The notes: generated by a model from the letters alone, not told the origin. Positions 42,046 to 54,983 are shown, numbered from the stretch's first letter. The stretch is 64,000 nucleotides of DNA from Coenobita brevimanus (GCA_032717465.1 CM064671.1:54652491-54716490), one strand, 5' to 3'. Program-made: numbers and translations.

Positions 42046-44169
42046 GAGGTCCAAAAATACAAATGACAGGATAGCTTGATGAACACAAGTTGCTTCTGTT
42101 CTCTTTTATTAATCAAACAAACCCGCAAAATTTCAGTTATCTACCTTAGTATTTAGAGGTCGCAACAGTTATCACTTTTTGTTACCATTACATTATTGTA
42201 CTACACCAAAGACGACGTGAACACTGAACATAACCACAGAAGTTTTTGTCAGTTATGTTAAACAGTAAGCACATACTCAGATAAGTCATTTGAGCAGGTA
42301 ACCCTGTTATTTTTTTGATGAAAGTCCTGTTCAGTGAAAGCCTCCTTCGGACAACAAGTAATGTCATGCAGATACTGCCTCATGATGGTCAGAATGTACT
42401 GTTTCTATTTCTCGTCCTTTGTCAGGGTTGAGATGAATTTTTCCCAAGAGAAATTGCTCTTTTAGCAGTCACTGACTACCGTCATCTTATCAAAGGCCAC
42501 TTTGAACTATTTGTAGGTGGGGTCTTCATCCCATTCCAGGGGCATCTTCTGTAAAAGTCTGTCAGCTTCTTCATCTCCATCTGGAAGGTTTTCAAAAATG
42601 TTCATGGTCTTGGCTGTCACGAAATGACTCAGCAGTTGCCGAGGACAAAAATTCTTTCTTTCAAGTCGCTTCAGAGCTCTTTTCTTTTAAGGACTCCTCA
42701 GGCTCCGAATCATACCATTCTTCTTTGAGAAGTCTATCTGTTCATCGAAAAAGGCCAAGCTGATCATCTTCTCTGGAATGTGCCAGAGATGCCGATTCCA
42801 AGCTGTAAGAGCTGTCTCAGCGATGCTTCGCTCAGGCAGAGCACTCTGGAGATGGCACTTGAAGTCAACGTCGTTTGGGGGAACATATCTGGCATTCATT
42901 GCTTCGTTCCGATACTTGACATAGCTGACTGCAACAAACAAGCTGGCACTGCATATCCCATGCCTTTTCTGAGCAGTAGACTAAATTTGAGCCCTGAACA
43001 AGTATATCTTGAGAGCATAGGTGGCTTTTTCCATTCACCTGGCTTGGTGGAATGCACCAGGTGTTCGGATATTAACTGAGCCATCCAGGACCTCACCCAA
43101 GGACAGGAATGCTGGAAGTTCTCCGTAATCATCCATAGAGTGGGATTTCTTCTCCAATGCTGACTTGAGATACTTGACTGCTGACGCCTTTCCCTGAATT
43201 ACATCACCATCATCAGAGAATCACTGTGAAAGATCTTCATCTTCTGTGGCTGAAATCCGACAGGCCTTGTCTGTGAATTTCCACCGCTTCTGGAAACGCA
43301 CAAGAAGTTCAATGTTCGCTCCTGATGCTGGCCAATATGCCTTCTTGAAAACGTAAGACAAGACGGTTTCCTGAACATGATGTAGACACGCTGCCAACAA
43401 TTCTTCTCGATTCGGACCTTGCTGTATCTTAACATATGCTCCCTCAGACAGGCCAGTGTTTAAAGCAGTAGTGTCAAACACTATTCCCCTGATGTTCTCT
43501 TCAAAGCAGTGCTCTTGAAGAAGGCTCAGACAGGCATCTGCTTGAGTATTTCCAGTGCTGCTGGTAACTATTGAGACACCAAGCAGGATTTCTCGATGAT
43601 CGCCTGTCACCAGGACAGTGGCTTGGTCAACTCTCTCAGTTCTGGCTAGGCCAGGCAGCAGCTTCGTGTCCGAGTGTAGGGGAAAAGTAAATGATGGCAG
43701 TATGTTTTTTCGATTCAATTGCTGTCATTTTGCGGTTCGATGGCGATGGATAGAGTTTCTGGAGAGCGTCAGTCCATTCAAGTTTTGACCATCGCTTGTG
43801 CTAATGCTACCATTGTTTGATATATTTACTCAAGCCAATTTTGAAGTTACCACAGGAAAAAGAAAAGCGTAGGCAGTCTTCTTGGACCTCTTTGGCGTAC
43901 TTGCTTTTCGACCGAGCTTGGGTGTAATCACCATATCTCCAATATCTTCTACTTCTGATGACGAAGAAGAGATGGAATCAAAAACGACTTTCTGCATCAT
44001 AGCTTCCTTGTCTCTATCAGATTTTTCCTTTCTCTTCTGCTCTGCCTCAATCCACCTGCGTTTCACCTCACAGGATTTCCAGGATTTCTGGAGCAGCTGG
44101 TCGACTCCTGTTATTGTCAATTGCATGCAGTCTTCCTGCTGACTGATTAGGAAAGCCTGGTTTACCATC

Positions 44170-44170
<1 letters not shown>
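42045..44170 (-). pseudogene. Transposase-like pseudogene, unclassified
   Basis: Minus strand in order: SQQEDCMQLTITGVDQLLQ and a basic stretch (44.15-43.83 kb); DQATVLVTGDHREILLGVSIV, VFDTTALNTGLSEGAYVKI, then LLAACLHHVQETVLSYVFKKAY (43.7-43.2 kb); GELPAFLSLGEVLDGS and TPGAFHQARWMEKATYALKIYLF (43.13-42.9 kb); and CHLQSALPERSIAETAL. The order D...FDTTA.NTG...C.HH resembles an RNase H-like transposase with a hAT-like plan, in a family with many unnamed invertebrate copies. Frameshifts near 43.2 and 42.95 kb and stops make it a pseudogene. Bounded by (AT)n arrays on both sides; no terminal repeats found. Confidence 0.65.

Positions 44171-44171
<1 letters not shown>

Positions 44172-44210
<39 letters not shown>
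44172..44210. repeat. (AT)n microsatellite
   Basis: About 19 AT units. Confidence 0.95.
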
Positions 44211-44213
<3 letters not shown>

Positions 44214-44289
44214 GCGTTCAATATGTTTTATATTTTTTTTCACACATTTATGGTAAGCATGAGCAATAATACATAGTACTGACAAGGGA

Positions 44290-44720
44290 CAAATTGTATA
44301 CGTAGATTATTATACGAGGTTTAGCAAGCTATGAAACCAGCTGAATCTAAGTTTCATTGCAATATACTTTCGCTAGTAGAGAAAAATATAGGGATCACAT
44401 AATCATACATGCTACACTTTCATCACGGAGAGACATTTATATTAGTTAGAATTTATTTCATTATTCCAAATTTGATTACTAGTTAACAGCATTATAATCC
44501 TCACTATACTGGATCAGAGTGAAAGTGGGAATACAGCCAACGATGAAGTTGTATGAAGCCTGCCTGTACTAAATCGACACAGCTTACACTTGATGCCAGA
44601 AAAAACATTAAGAATTCATTTGAGGTAGTACATTTGTATGAAATAATAATGCAAACAAGTTTAAGTGCGCGTCCACACACGTCCTCGTACTTGTGCTGAC
44701 AACACGGCTCGCAACAAGTC
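44290..44720. other. No gene recognised
   Basis: Nothing recognisable. Confidence 0.3.
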
Positions 44721-44721
44721 T

Positions 44722-44945
44722 ATCTACTACCTATCTACCGCCAGACGCCATAATCCCGTAAGGGGTGGCCATTTGACTTTGAGTTAGTTGTTTTACGAGG
44801 AGGGACACTAACCCTCCACCAACCCACTTGTTGACACGTAGGGAGCACGTATGGTTTGGTTATATGGTTACCACCCAGCGTTGTAAATGGTTTCTTGGCT
44901 TACAGGAAACCATTAGGCTTGTCACTCAATGTAAAGCCACCTGTA
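44722..44945. repeat. RTE-like 3' end scrap and SINE-like repeat
   Basis: 44722-44772 matches the TAGA-tailed RTE-like end (CTATCTACCGCCAGACGCC, CCCGTAAGGGGTGGCCA). It is joined to a second repeat (TGGTTACCACCCAGCGTTG; GGAAACCATTAGGCTTGTCAC), which recurs at about 47.75-47.89 and 52.08-52.26 kb and may be a tRNA-derived SINE. Confidence 0.55.
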
Positions 44946-45330
44946 AAGGAAAGAAAAGCAATAAGAACTGACAGGAAAGATGGGAGAAATAGGAAGAGAG
45001 GAGGACAGGCAACAAGTGTGGATGCATATTTGCGGCAGTATTTTGACAGACGTATGTAAATATATTTCAGTGCTGCTTCGAACATACTGGCAGCAGAGGC
45101 ACTGTCACAGATTGTCCATAAGAGGCAGCTGAGACTTCATCATGATGTTGCCAACATTATGTTCTGAGCATGCTTGCAGCTTGCGCGTTATTGTGTTGTT
45201 TACATGTTGCTAGCACTTTTTCGAGCAAACGTGTGGACGTGCGCTTATATTAATTTTCATAAGTTGTGTTGTAAGTTTCCTGTTACACATACTTTAGATA
45301 AATAATACTGAAAAACGAAAATGTACTTAC

Positions 45331-45415
45331 TAGAAGGCAATTTCACGTAATTGGAAGATTTTGAGACTGTGGAAATGATGACTAGTCCACAGATCAACAG
45401 GTCTGCAGTCCCCAT
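45331..45415 (-). CDS. Candidate IR signal-peptide exon (second 5' end)
   Basis: ATG at 45415, 28 codons plus one base, then a perfect GTAAGT donor (phase 1). The peptide begins MGTADLLICGLVIISTVS, a plausible signal sequence. Phase 1 matches the two leading bases of the exon at 41552. The support is the phase match and the hydrophobic core; it could still be chance. Confidence 0.45.
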
Positions 45416-45419
45416 CTGG

Positions 45420-45555
45420 ATTTCAATATGTCAGGAAAGTATGCGTTTATATGAGTGTCAGGCCTTGCAATATGATGTGTTATTTGTGTTTACTCCTGCT
45501 ACCTCCAGACAACATTATTAAATTGTGAAGGACCTTTAATAGTGAAGAGGTTAGT

Positions 45556-45626
<71 letters not shown>

Positions 45627-46530
45627 TTTCCTACATTGAATACAATTTTGTGAAGATAAAAAGAATCCAATGTAATGGATTTCATCGTCGTGAAGGGGAA
45701 GAAACATAGGAACATATAGATTTATAACTTATATCTCTTTATTATGAAGAACAAAATCTATGAAGCTGTGATTTACCACAGAAGGAGTGCATCTATATTC
45801 CATGAAATAACACGCATAGCCCACTGCGGCAAAGAATAAATTATTAAATAAATAAATAAATATATGTAATGGTATGATGGCTTAAATATTTCATGATAAC
45901 AATGTATTTGACATTACACATGGTTAGAAAAATAACCTTTATCTAATATAGGAGGATATTTCTCGCTAGAATTTAGCTATTCTTCTTTTTTTTGGGGGGA
46001 GGGGGGGTTGCTGCCACGCGAAAGTAATGTACAGACAGGAATAAAGACTAAAAGCCAGGAAATAAATGTCAGATGGCGTGAGATCAGCTAGATTCAACTC
46101 TTATCAGCGGTGGTGCAGCCTGGGATTGCGTCTGTGTTCCGTCGTGGGTTGTGCTAAGTCGATTGTTCTATACATGCACTGGGTTCCACTGCACAGTGAC
46201 TAACCAACTATAAGACGCCAGCACACCGCTAACTTAGGCGAATGCTCTATATCTGCTATAATTCAGCCTCCCTCTTCATCATCCAGATCATACAATGGCA
46301 GAGCTTTGGTCGGATGAAGTCATGCATTAGCACACCACAATTCAGTGCCATGAAATAGTCGAATCTTCCAAGCCATATCAAAGCTCTCCAAGGTCGTCGG
46401 GTGGTCTACACAGCTACAATAATTTGACTACAGCAGACTAGCTCTGAGCCTTTCAATACTTCTAGCACTTTCATTATGCCAGAGGGATAAGGAGGTACTG
46501 GATGTTACCGTTAATGTTTTTCTGCACAGT
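45420..46530. other. No gene; (AT)n at 45559-45622
   Basis: AT-rich, with one (AT)n array of about 32 units. A G-rich run lies near 45993. Nothing coding recognised. Confidence 0.4.
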
Positions 46531-46539
46531 TAGTTACCT

Positions 46540-47110
46540 CCGCCAAGGGGGTTATGTATTACCCTGCGCTGGTTTGTCTATTTGTTTGTCTGTGTTAGAA
46601 GGATTATTCAAAAAGGTATGAACAGATTTTGGTGACATTTTGTAGAAGAGTGGGCCCTGGGCCAATGAAAAAATGATAAAATTTTGGGCTGAATCCGGAT
46701 CCGTAGTATCCTGCACAATATCTCCAAAAGTTATCAATGAATATCAATGAAATTTTGTGAAAAGGTGCGCCATGTACCAAGAACGAATTTTTTAAAATTT
46801 GGAGGCGGATCCGTATCCTATATCCACGGATCCGGATCGAGGATTACTCAAAAAGTTATGAACGAATTTGATGAAAAGTGTGGAGAGGTGGGCCATGGGC
46901 CAAGGAAGAAATGATTAAAGTTGGGGGCGTATCCGGATCCGGATCCAGAGTATTCCGCACAATTCAGTATCTCCAAAAGTTCTCAGTTAATTTCAATTAA
47001 TTTTTATGGAAAGATGGGCCATGGACCAAGAAAGAATTGATAAACTTTGGATCTGGATCCGGATCCGTATCCTACAGTACATCCACGGATCCAGATCCGC
47101 TCCTTTTTAA
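46540..47110 (+). repeat. Interspersed repeat, longest copy, with internal tandem units
   Basis: Starts ACCTCCGCCAAGGGGGTTATG and contains about three tandem, diverged units. Each has AATTTTGATGAAA-like text, GTGGGCC(A/C)TGGGCCA and GGATCCGGATCC. The family is also seen at 0.55, 40.9 and 57.9 kb. Non-coding as far as I can tell. Confidence 0.65.
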
Positions 47111-47259
47111 TGGCAATGGGATTGACGGAAGTATGCGTTCTCTGAGTGCTTTCTAGTTTGTTATATTTTACATTTATTAATGTTTCCTAACACTGTCGTC
47201 AGTCTAAGGCTTTTATTTTGCTAAATGCAGGGTTTCCACAGCTTGGATTTTCCTCATGT

Positions 47260-47605
47260 TCCACATGGAGAGACAGAGTTACATGAAGAGACTGACCGAC
47301 ACATGAAGAAGTGACGGAGCGTTGTGGTGTGGATGTGGATTTGATAGATAACGTCAGGGGAAATACACTCAAGTTGTTTAGCCATGTGAGGAGGATGGAG
47401 AGCGAGAGATTAACGAGGAGAGTGTATGTAAGTGAGGTGGAAAGGGGAGAGAGCGGGGGAGACCGAGGATGAGATGGAGATTTTGAGTGGATAGGTATAT
47501 GAGAAAGAGGGTTATGAATTGGGGGAGGGCAGAGATATGGCAGGGGACAGGGCAACGTGGAGGCGATTTGTTTGTGGGATTAAGGCGTCTGGCAATAGAT
47601 AGTGA
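47260..47605 (+). pseudogene. RTE-like 3' end fragment
   Basis: The plus strand carries the C-terminal text (DVDLIDNV, LFSHVRRMESERLTRRVYVSEVE), CGTGGAGGCGATTTGTTTG and TTAAGGCGTCTGGCAATAG. Same family as 6.6, 9.7, 16.1 and 29.4 kb, in the opposite orientation to most. The frame is not fully open. Confidence 0.75.
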
Positions 47606-47729
47606 GGTGGAGAGGACTTTCCTATATATTTTATTGCAGTGAAAGTCTTCATATTTGGTGTCATTGGTTAGCACTTAAAATTTTCAGCATTTCAGAATAA
47701 TTCCTTTTTTCTTACCCACCCGTCTTTTT

Positions 47730-48010
47730 TTGACGGAGCGCCTACAAGCCAAGCACTCGATGTAGTGCGACCTTTGGATGACTCTACACTGAGTGACAAA
47801 CTAAATGGTTTTCTGTGTCCCAGGACAACATTTGCATCGTAGTGTGGCAACCACATAGCAAGATGACGCCTGGTGGTCAAGTTCATTTAGGCCCTGTAAA
47901 CGACTGCAGCCGGTAAGGATTTACATCCTAGAGGCGAATCAAGCTTACTGCCAACATAATGCCACTCGGGGATGAGTGTGGTTGGTCACCGTCGTCTTTA
48001 ATCTCGGGAC
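47730..48010. repeat. SINE-like repeat
   Basis: ACTCTACACTGAGTGACAAAC, AGCAAGATGACGCCTGGTGG (tRNA-like D-arm) and CATAATGCCACTCGGGG appear in order. Parts match 15.4, 44.9 and 52.1-52.26 kb. Probable tRNA-derived SINE family; boundaries not determined. Confidence 0.45.
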
Positions 48011-48019
48011 TCAGTAGCC

Positions 48020-50030
48020 TCTAGCCTATTCTCGGTTCTTACGTTCATGATACGGCAACAACAAAGACTTGTGTGATTGATACTGAGAATAAATGTGGCA
48101 TTTGAGAGATAATTTTACAAATATTTTGGTAAAGTTACTGTTGCGTCCCATAACAGATCCGGGGATTTTAGGAAAGTTCTACTGCATAGCTAACTCTCAA
48201 TCGTACAGACAACTGTTCTTCTATGATGCATATGTCGGAAAGCACCAATAACGGAAACAGAGCACTTATAAATAACACATAATGCATTTGTTTCTGCCTT
48301 TGCCACTGCACTTACGCTTGTCAAGCTAACTGGCATTAAAATCTCTCTATATTGTGTATAAATAAACAGGCTAATAAATATGGATGCAGAACTCCTACCT
48401 TCATATACAAATACTGAGGCCTCCATATGCAGTGGCGATGGCAGAGCCATATGCACAGAAGAAACATGTGTTATTTAAGCGACCTGTATCTCCTTCACAC
48501 TAAGGCACCATTTATTTATTATAGACTTTAGGTTTGATATTAGATTAATTTTGAAGTTACGGTCGGCAAGGTTCCTGAGTCTTCATATAACACATCCACT
48601 CACTGTAATATTCTACCTTATACTTTTCAGTCTGTGTGCGAATGTTGTTGAAAATACAGTAACTCCTAGCCTTTCTGTTCTGGTGTAAGTTATTGTGCTG
48701 TGAAGCTTTGCTCAGTGATCAATTGAACAGTCACGGGAATACAGTAATGAATTTTTGCAGTTATTATTATTAGTAAATATTTTATTCTAAATACGTCCTT
48801 TAATTAAAGAATACAGTGTTTTTTGCCCGTATGTTGAACATATTACTTCCCATCGAAACAGACGCTGTAAAGCAAAGACTTCTTAAGATTTCAGGTAACA
48901 CAATATTTATTTTTAATGCAAGGACGAAGGAACCAAAGGCTTGCAGCCCGGAAGATTACTACAGTAACTCCAAGGGAAAACTTAAGGTAAAATCTAATAT
49001 CATTGTCGCAACAGTTGGATTTTGTATGATTAGTGGTGTCCTCTTTCGTTCTTTAAAGCCTTTACTTAAGAACAGTACATAAAAAGATCGTGTAATATCA
49101 TTTTAATAGCTATATAATGTATAATCACCAAAATTCATGCATACCATTTCCTCATAAAACTGACACTTTTGGTATATCACAGAGAATTATTTCCCATTTT
49201 TTTCTAGTTTTCTTCGTGAATGTTTAGAACAGATAAGACTGGCTGTTCCATTGTGAAGCACTTGCATTGTTTATACACCTGATTACATTCGTATTACCTA
49301 GAGGTACTGTAATGTGTGTTCAATATTTTTCTACTCCAAAGTAGGCAATAACATCATGTTTATCCATTGCCATACGTACGGCATTCATTATTGCGGAAAA
49401 TTTCTATTAATTTACACTGATTAGGCTCTGTAACCCATAAGTACTGGCTATCTGTAGTCTTCAACACAGGAGGGTAACTATGTTATGCTGACGATGGAAG
49501 TGACTACATCAGACAACAGTATATCTTGGTCAGAGGTGTTACAACATTTCAACTATTACATACAATCTCCTCGCAGCAGATTTGATCAGCATGGGAAGAT
49601 GTGTTCGAACTAGTGTTTTCCCCTCAATTTGGGTTTGGTCTTTCAGTGCTCTTTCTAATGTCTGGTAGAGATAAATTTAACAATTAAACTAATTTCTTAA
49701 AGGTAATTTTCTGCCGAAATGCCAAAACATGGTAAGGAATATTTTACTCTTATGGGTACTTATTAATTTGTCGATGGGAACACCACTTTTAATTTTACTT
49801 AAAGCAACACCCCTTCCAGGGGCTGGATATAAGCATACACCATTTACTCAGTCAGAATTTTGGCGAATTGAATGGACACTCTTTCATAGTACCTTATGGA
49901 TATGAACAATTTAAAGAAGTCTTCAGATGTGGACTGGGAGTATAGATCATGATTTTGCTGAACATGTTACCTAAAGAAATCATAACATAAGGAGAAAGAA
50001 TTCTAATTTTTTCATAACAAGCAATGTTCC
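48020..50030. other. No gene recognised; family A 3'-end scrap at 48915-48965
   Basis: Unique-looking AT-rich sequence. At 48915 the words ATGCAAGGACGAAGGAACC and AAAGGCTTGCAGCCCGG match the extreme 3' end of the family A retrotransposon (13.0 kb). Confidence 0.45.
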
Positions 50031-50032
50031 AG

Positions 50033-50035
<3 letters not shown>

Positions 50036-50109
<74 letters not shown>
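50036..50109. repeat. (AT)n microsatellite
   Basis: About 36 AT units. Confidence 0.95.
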
Positions 50110-50111
<2 letters not shown>

Positions 50112-50114
50112 TGA

Positions 50115-50985
50115 AAATCAAATTAGCTTTAAAAGCAGCGGTGTCTATGAAATGACCAAAAATACTGAAACCTACTCGTCAATATTTACGATATGTACGA
50201 GTATCTCCAATCCACTCAAATTCTGATGAGTAATAATAAGTTATTCTAAATTTTTCGTCACCGAACGAGAATAAGTCCTTAAAGAATGAATGAATTTGTA
50301 TTTTTGTATCACCACTTTGCTTAAACACGAGAGGACGGTATTATTCAGCTCCGGGTTATCTGGAGAGTTACGTATAATCTTCAGTAGCCTCCTGTGCACA
50401 TGAGATCTATTCTTAAGTTGAAGCAGAACGTTCCAGTTTTGCAAGAAAACAATGTAAAAAAAATAATGTCATAGCAGAGAATACGGTAAGAATGTAAAAG
50501 TGATGAGAATCTTTCAGTGACCAATTTTGTTGTACCAGGTTTCTTTTTAATGACAAAGGGAAGTGATCCTGGCAACCACCCTCTCATTTTATCTTTAGTC
50601 CTCTTACCTTAACTTGGCCTAGATTTTTTTTAAAGCTTGTTTTGCGTCACTCTGGTAAAATAAAAGAATACTATGGTTTGTATATTTTCTGTGGCACTGC
50701 TTCGTAACTAGCATCGTATAATCTTGTTATTCGATTGTTCTATGATAGTATTTAAGGAAGAGGGAGGGCAGTTGTAGGCTAGATAAGAGTTGAAAGGGTA
50801 TTGACACCAAGTTTAGTTGACAGCGTGTGGAAGTGACACCTGATGCTGGACTTGGCCACCTCCGTGATGCTTAATCCACTCAATAGGATTGGCCACAGTC
50901 ATATTTGACTGCAAGACATGTTCGTTTTTCTTCCCGTAATTTTCTCTAGTTTCTTGCATCATGTAGTATTTCATTGCCTCTTTGT
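50115..50985. other. No gene recognised
   Basis: Short ORFs only. The sequence next to 50985 may include the far end of the Tc1-like remnant. Confidence 0.3.
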
Positions 50986-50990
50986 TCAAC

Positions 50991-51368
50991 TCATGGGATT
51001 GGTTGAGATATCGGGGAACAGTAATATTCTTTAGCCATCAAATTCTGTTGGCATTGCAGACAGTGTTGTGGGTGATGGTATAGAAAACTTCTCGACTGAA
51101 GTTCGATTGGCGGTTGGAGCGATCCCACTTCTAAGATTCCCTGGCCAAATAATATAGTGTTCGTCAGATCATTCCTGGTTTGACTTTTGGTTCGATTGAT
51201 GACAGATCCTTCCTGCCTCCAGCGTTTAATCCACCTGTACACAGTAGTGAGGCTGGTGTTGACGTTCCGAGCGATAACACGTGGTGGCATCCCTTGCTGC
51301 CACAACATAATGATCTTAGAACGCAACGCCACACTAGTCGACCGGCGCTCATCACTCGTATTAGCCAT
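50991..51368 (-). pseudogene. Tc1-like transposase N-terminal remnant
   Basis: Starts MANTSDERRSTSVALRSKII, then MLWQQGMPPRVIARNVNTSL and TTVYRWIKRWRQEGSV, the paired-type helix-turn-helix DNA-binding region of Tc1/mariner transposases. After residue ~65 the text no longer resembles the family (probable internal deletion or frameshift), and no DDE domain is visible. The ORF start is plausible as the original one. Confidence 0.75.
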
Positions 51369-51419
51369 TGCAGAAGCCTGAGAGGAAGGATCATGATTAG
51401 CTGATGAACGTGTGTCTCT

Positions 51420-52845
51420 TTATGGATTGTGTGTGCCAGTCACTGAATGGAAACTTAATTAAATAAAACTATACTCAGTTAACTTTATCAAGACATAAAG
51501 CCGTCTCCAACTCGGATGGTGAACTGTAACAAGGAATTAGTACAGGAATATGGTGCTAGTCCCGAAAAATAATATGGAAAGGATGTAGAGACGTACTACT
51601 GATTTTCTGCCACTGAGCTATGGGAAATAAGCTTGATCGTGACACATACAGAGTAACAGTTGGAAAAAATAGGTGGGGAGGAAACATAGAAGCATATACT
51701 GTATATCCTCTACTGGAACTCATCATTTTAGCCGCCATTTGTCACGATTGAACTGTCTCTACCTACCCATCCTACTCCCTCAGAGCCTCGTTGCCCCATT
51801 CCTGCCATCCTTTGCAGCCTCACACCAGCAAAATATTTAGATCTTTTAGCAAATTTATCCTGCCAACTAAGTCATGATCACCTAGTCTTCTAAGCCTATG
51901 TCGGTAGCTGCAGCATCCTGCTGTCTTGATCTATGATGGCATAACAAAGAGAACTAGTGGTATTATAATATACGTCATCCTTGTATTCTTGTATCCGTTC
52001 AGATAAATCTCGCTCAGTTTTATCTTGCATAAATTTTGAGTATATAGTACCTATTCTTAAACTTTGGTTTAATGGTGTTGTACGTGGTTGGTGGGAGGGT
52101 TCCTCATCCCCTCACTAGATGTAATTCTGCTCAGAGGTGACTCTATACTAAGTGGCAGGTCAAGTGGTTTCCTGTAAGCTATGAAAGTATTTCCTACATT
52201 GGCTGGTAACCATATAGCCAAATGACCCTTGATGATCCAGTGGTCAATCACTCCAACCAGATGAGGTCCGTAATGATTTATATTCTAGGGAACGTTGAGG
52301 TTTATTATTCACATAAATTCCACCCAGAGTCTAGCGAGACTGGTCCCACTCACTTTAAGTGTAGAGGTTAGTAGACAAGCCCAGGACTCCTACGCTTCTG
52401 ATGGGAGAAGAATAATGGACGGTAAACAGATATACAAATGCTTTATTGCCGCTGTTCTCAAAGTAATATTTTGTTTAGTTATTGTTATGTCCCCGATCTT
52501 AAAAGCTGAATAGGTTACAAACCTTAGCCATGCCATCTCCAAACACTTGTCGATCACTCAGGCCTAATGACTCTGGTACAGATATTTGTTGCTTATTATC
52601 AGTAATGGTGTAAGCACTAATGATAGTAAATTATGAATGCTACAACAATTTTACCGAAAGTAAGCATTAGCATCATTTACCTCTGGAAAATAATTCATGT
52701 AAAAGTGTTTTTGCTGTCGTCTCTATCATGCAAATAACAACAGAAATTCAGGAGTTATTTCGTTCACCTCGCGATGCACGATTATCGTAAACCTTAGCCT
52801 CGAAACCTAAACTTAGTGGACACTGTCATCGTTACTGAATTAGGT
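51420..52845. other. No supported gene; SINE-like repeat at 52075-52265
   Basis: 52075-52265 holds the SINE-like repeat (GACTCTATACTAAGTGGCAGG; GGTAACCATATAGCCAAATGA; GATCCAGTGGTCAATC). Elsewhere unique-looking. A minus-strand stretch at about 52.53-52.61 kb (SVPESLGLSDRQVFGDG) is open with GT at its end, but I cannot place it. Confidence 0.4.
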
Positions 52846-52851
52846 CTTTAC

Positions 52852-53066
52852 CTACACAGGCATGTATGTGGACATTCTCGGTTGATACTGATGACATACA
52901 GATTCTGGCATACACACTCTTTGCCAGCACACCACTCAAGAGTTGCATCCTCTGCTTTAACTGCGAATACTCCTTCTTGATTTGTACTTGGTCTGAATGG
53001 GGGAAGGATTGATTCCGCTTATCACTGACTTTGAGGATAAGATCCGGTCTTGCAATGGACCTCATT
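52852..53066 (-). CDS. Candidate IR exon before TM3 (third receptor)
   Basis: Open from TTTAACTCAG (acceptor) to GTGTAG|GTAAAG (donor). The product includes QLLSGVLAKSVYARI and SSVSTENVHIHACV, which can be laid against IR-1 AMLLSQSVTLKLP and KNTSIRILLAVW, the segment leading into the pore. The match is short and no TM3 exon was found downstream, so this remains a candidate. Confidence 0.3.
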
Positions 53067-53069
53067 CTG

Positions 53070-54050
53070 AGTTAAACCAATGCAGATAAAGATACAATGG
53101 TCATAATTATTACCTGAACAGAATTTTTCAGGACATAATGAGTTGGTAACTATTATCTATGCAGTCCCTCATCTTTCATGTGTTCTTTAGATGTAATATA
53201 CTTCCCTCTGGTTGGATCAGGTGATTGCGTATGCTTATGTAGTCCCTCAGCTCATCGTATCTTACATTATACCTGCATATGATCCTTAATTATACCGTAG
53301 TAAATCTCGACCACCCTAGGACATTTCATAGGAACTGTAAAAGACTCCAGTTTCCAGAGAGTGCCAATTGTTGAATGCCTCGGATTTTTTTCAGCTGACG
53401 TGCTACCAGTTCCCCCCTGTCAGAGACCGACAGATAGATAACAAGATATGGATAGATATAGACAGACAGATACGTATAGATCGATAGATGTATACATAAC
53501 TCATCCTTTGAAAACATAATGATATTGTTCCCATTCTTAAGGTAGGCCTATTGCTCCACATGTGTTTGATAGTTTTAGATAACGTGCCAAACCACACAGA
53601 AGAATAGGTTCTCTTTTCCATAACTAAAATTGCCACACTCCATAGAATTTTAAAATGAAAAGTAGCCAGTATCTGACCGTCACAGTCATAACTTTTAAGA
53701 TTTCACTGCATGGGATAAAATGTAACCTTTGTCAAGGACTATACTGTAGAAGCAGCACCTTCTCTCTTCCATAACTGCCTGTAATCACGATGCACAACTT
53801 GACAAGGAATACTCTTATAAGAATCAGATGATGAGTTTAAAATCCTATGTACAAAACGTAGAAATGAAAAAAAATGCAAATACTGATTATTCTGTAGAAC
53901 CGGAATGGATAACATGTCTTCGGTAACGTTTCAATATAGTTTAACAAGAAACATTATGTATGCAATTATCCTAGCAAAGCGAGTAACGTTACAATTGTCA
54001 GTTGATACTGTGACACAAGTGATATTATTTCACGGACGACGTGTAAAAGA
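53070..54050. other. No gene recognised
   Basis: Nothing convincing. A minus-strand stretch 53335-53420 with a CTCTGACAG acceptor is open (ARQLKKIRGIQQLALSGNW) but has no recognisable family match. Confidence 0.3.
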
Positions 54051-54053
54051 AGC

Positions 54054-54120
54054 GATATCAGATACTATACTGTATGGTATCAGATACTATACTGTACGGT
54101 ATCAGATACTATACTGTACG
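54054..54120. repeat. 22-bp tandem repeat, three units
   Basis: The unit GGTATCAGATACTATACTGT plus two bases is repeated about three times with one substitution. Each unit contains the palindrome-like TATCAGATA. Confidence 0.85.
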
Positions 54121-54129
54121 CTGTAGTGA

Positions 54130-54979
54130 TGGTACTTTCCATCTTGATATTCAGCAAATGTAATGAGAGTGATACTCTCACTGTATGCGTAGGGACGTCT
54201 GTCATAAAATTTGAGAGGCATACGCAAAAAATCAAAGTGGGTAGATTATAAGAGTTTATTTTTGGTACTGGCACAACACTTTTTCAGTGAATCGGAGTAT
54301 TATATGTTCAACTTAAACACGATAGTCTGGCAGCAGACTTAAAGCGCTCATGAAGAAAGCGGAAATTATGTTAAGCAACACCCGTTATTATACTTCATGA
54401 AAACAGAAGAATTGCTTGAGTGTGCTTAGAAGTATATAGTACATATTGCCTTTTGCAAACCCAAACAAAAACTTATGCAAAAAACAGATATGACTAATCA
54501 TTTCTGCTACGGCACAGTGCTTAAGAATAAGATCTACCGTATAATCGACGTGTCTTTTCTAAGTTCAGGACCAGAATCATGGGGCTTACCGAAATCATCT
54601 GAGCTAAGCCAAAAAGTATTCAGCGGTAACTGGAAAGGATAATATTACATGAGGAACCAGGCGTAATTTTGGAGAGGGAACATACAAAATTATACAATAC
54701 ATGCTTATTCTTATCATCCTTAGGTCGAATATCGGTTGGCAAATCAGGGTAGTAGAGTGGTTACCCAAAGATGGACTTAGAAACTTGAAAAATGCCGAAA
54801 ATTTATGACAAGAGGATGATATCTCTTTGTATATCAAACTGTGATGCAACAGGCTATTCACATTAAATCAGAATGAGAAGGGCTGAAGTGATTACTGTTC
54901 TTCAGTTAACTTTCATTAGGCTGTTGAAGTTGGTGATGATGACTACCGTAGGCTATATTCTTTTAACAATTTATAGAAC

Positions 54980-54980
<1 letters not shown>
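54130..54980. other. No gene recognised
   Basis: Nothing recognisable. Confidence 0.3.

Positions 54981-54983
<3 letters not shown>

Noticed and set aside
52530..52620. Possible exon reading SVPESLGLSDRQVFGDG
   Set aside because: Open frame with a weak GTTTGT donor but no family match and no phase partner.
54054..54120. CRISPR-like array
   Set aside because: Units are contiguous without spacers and the DNA is eukaryotic.
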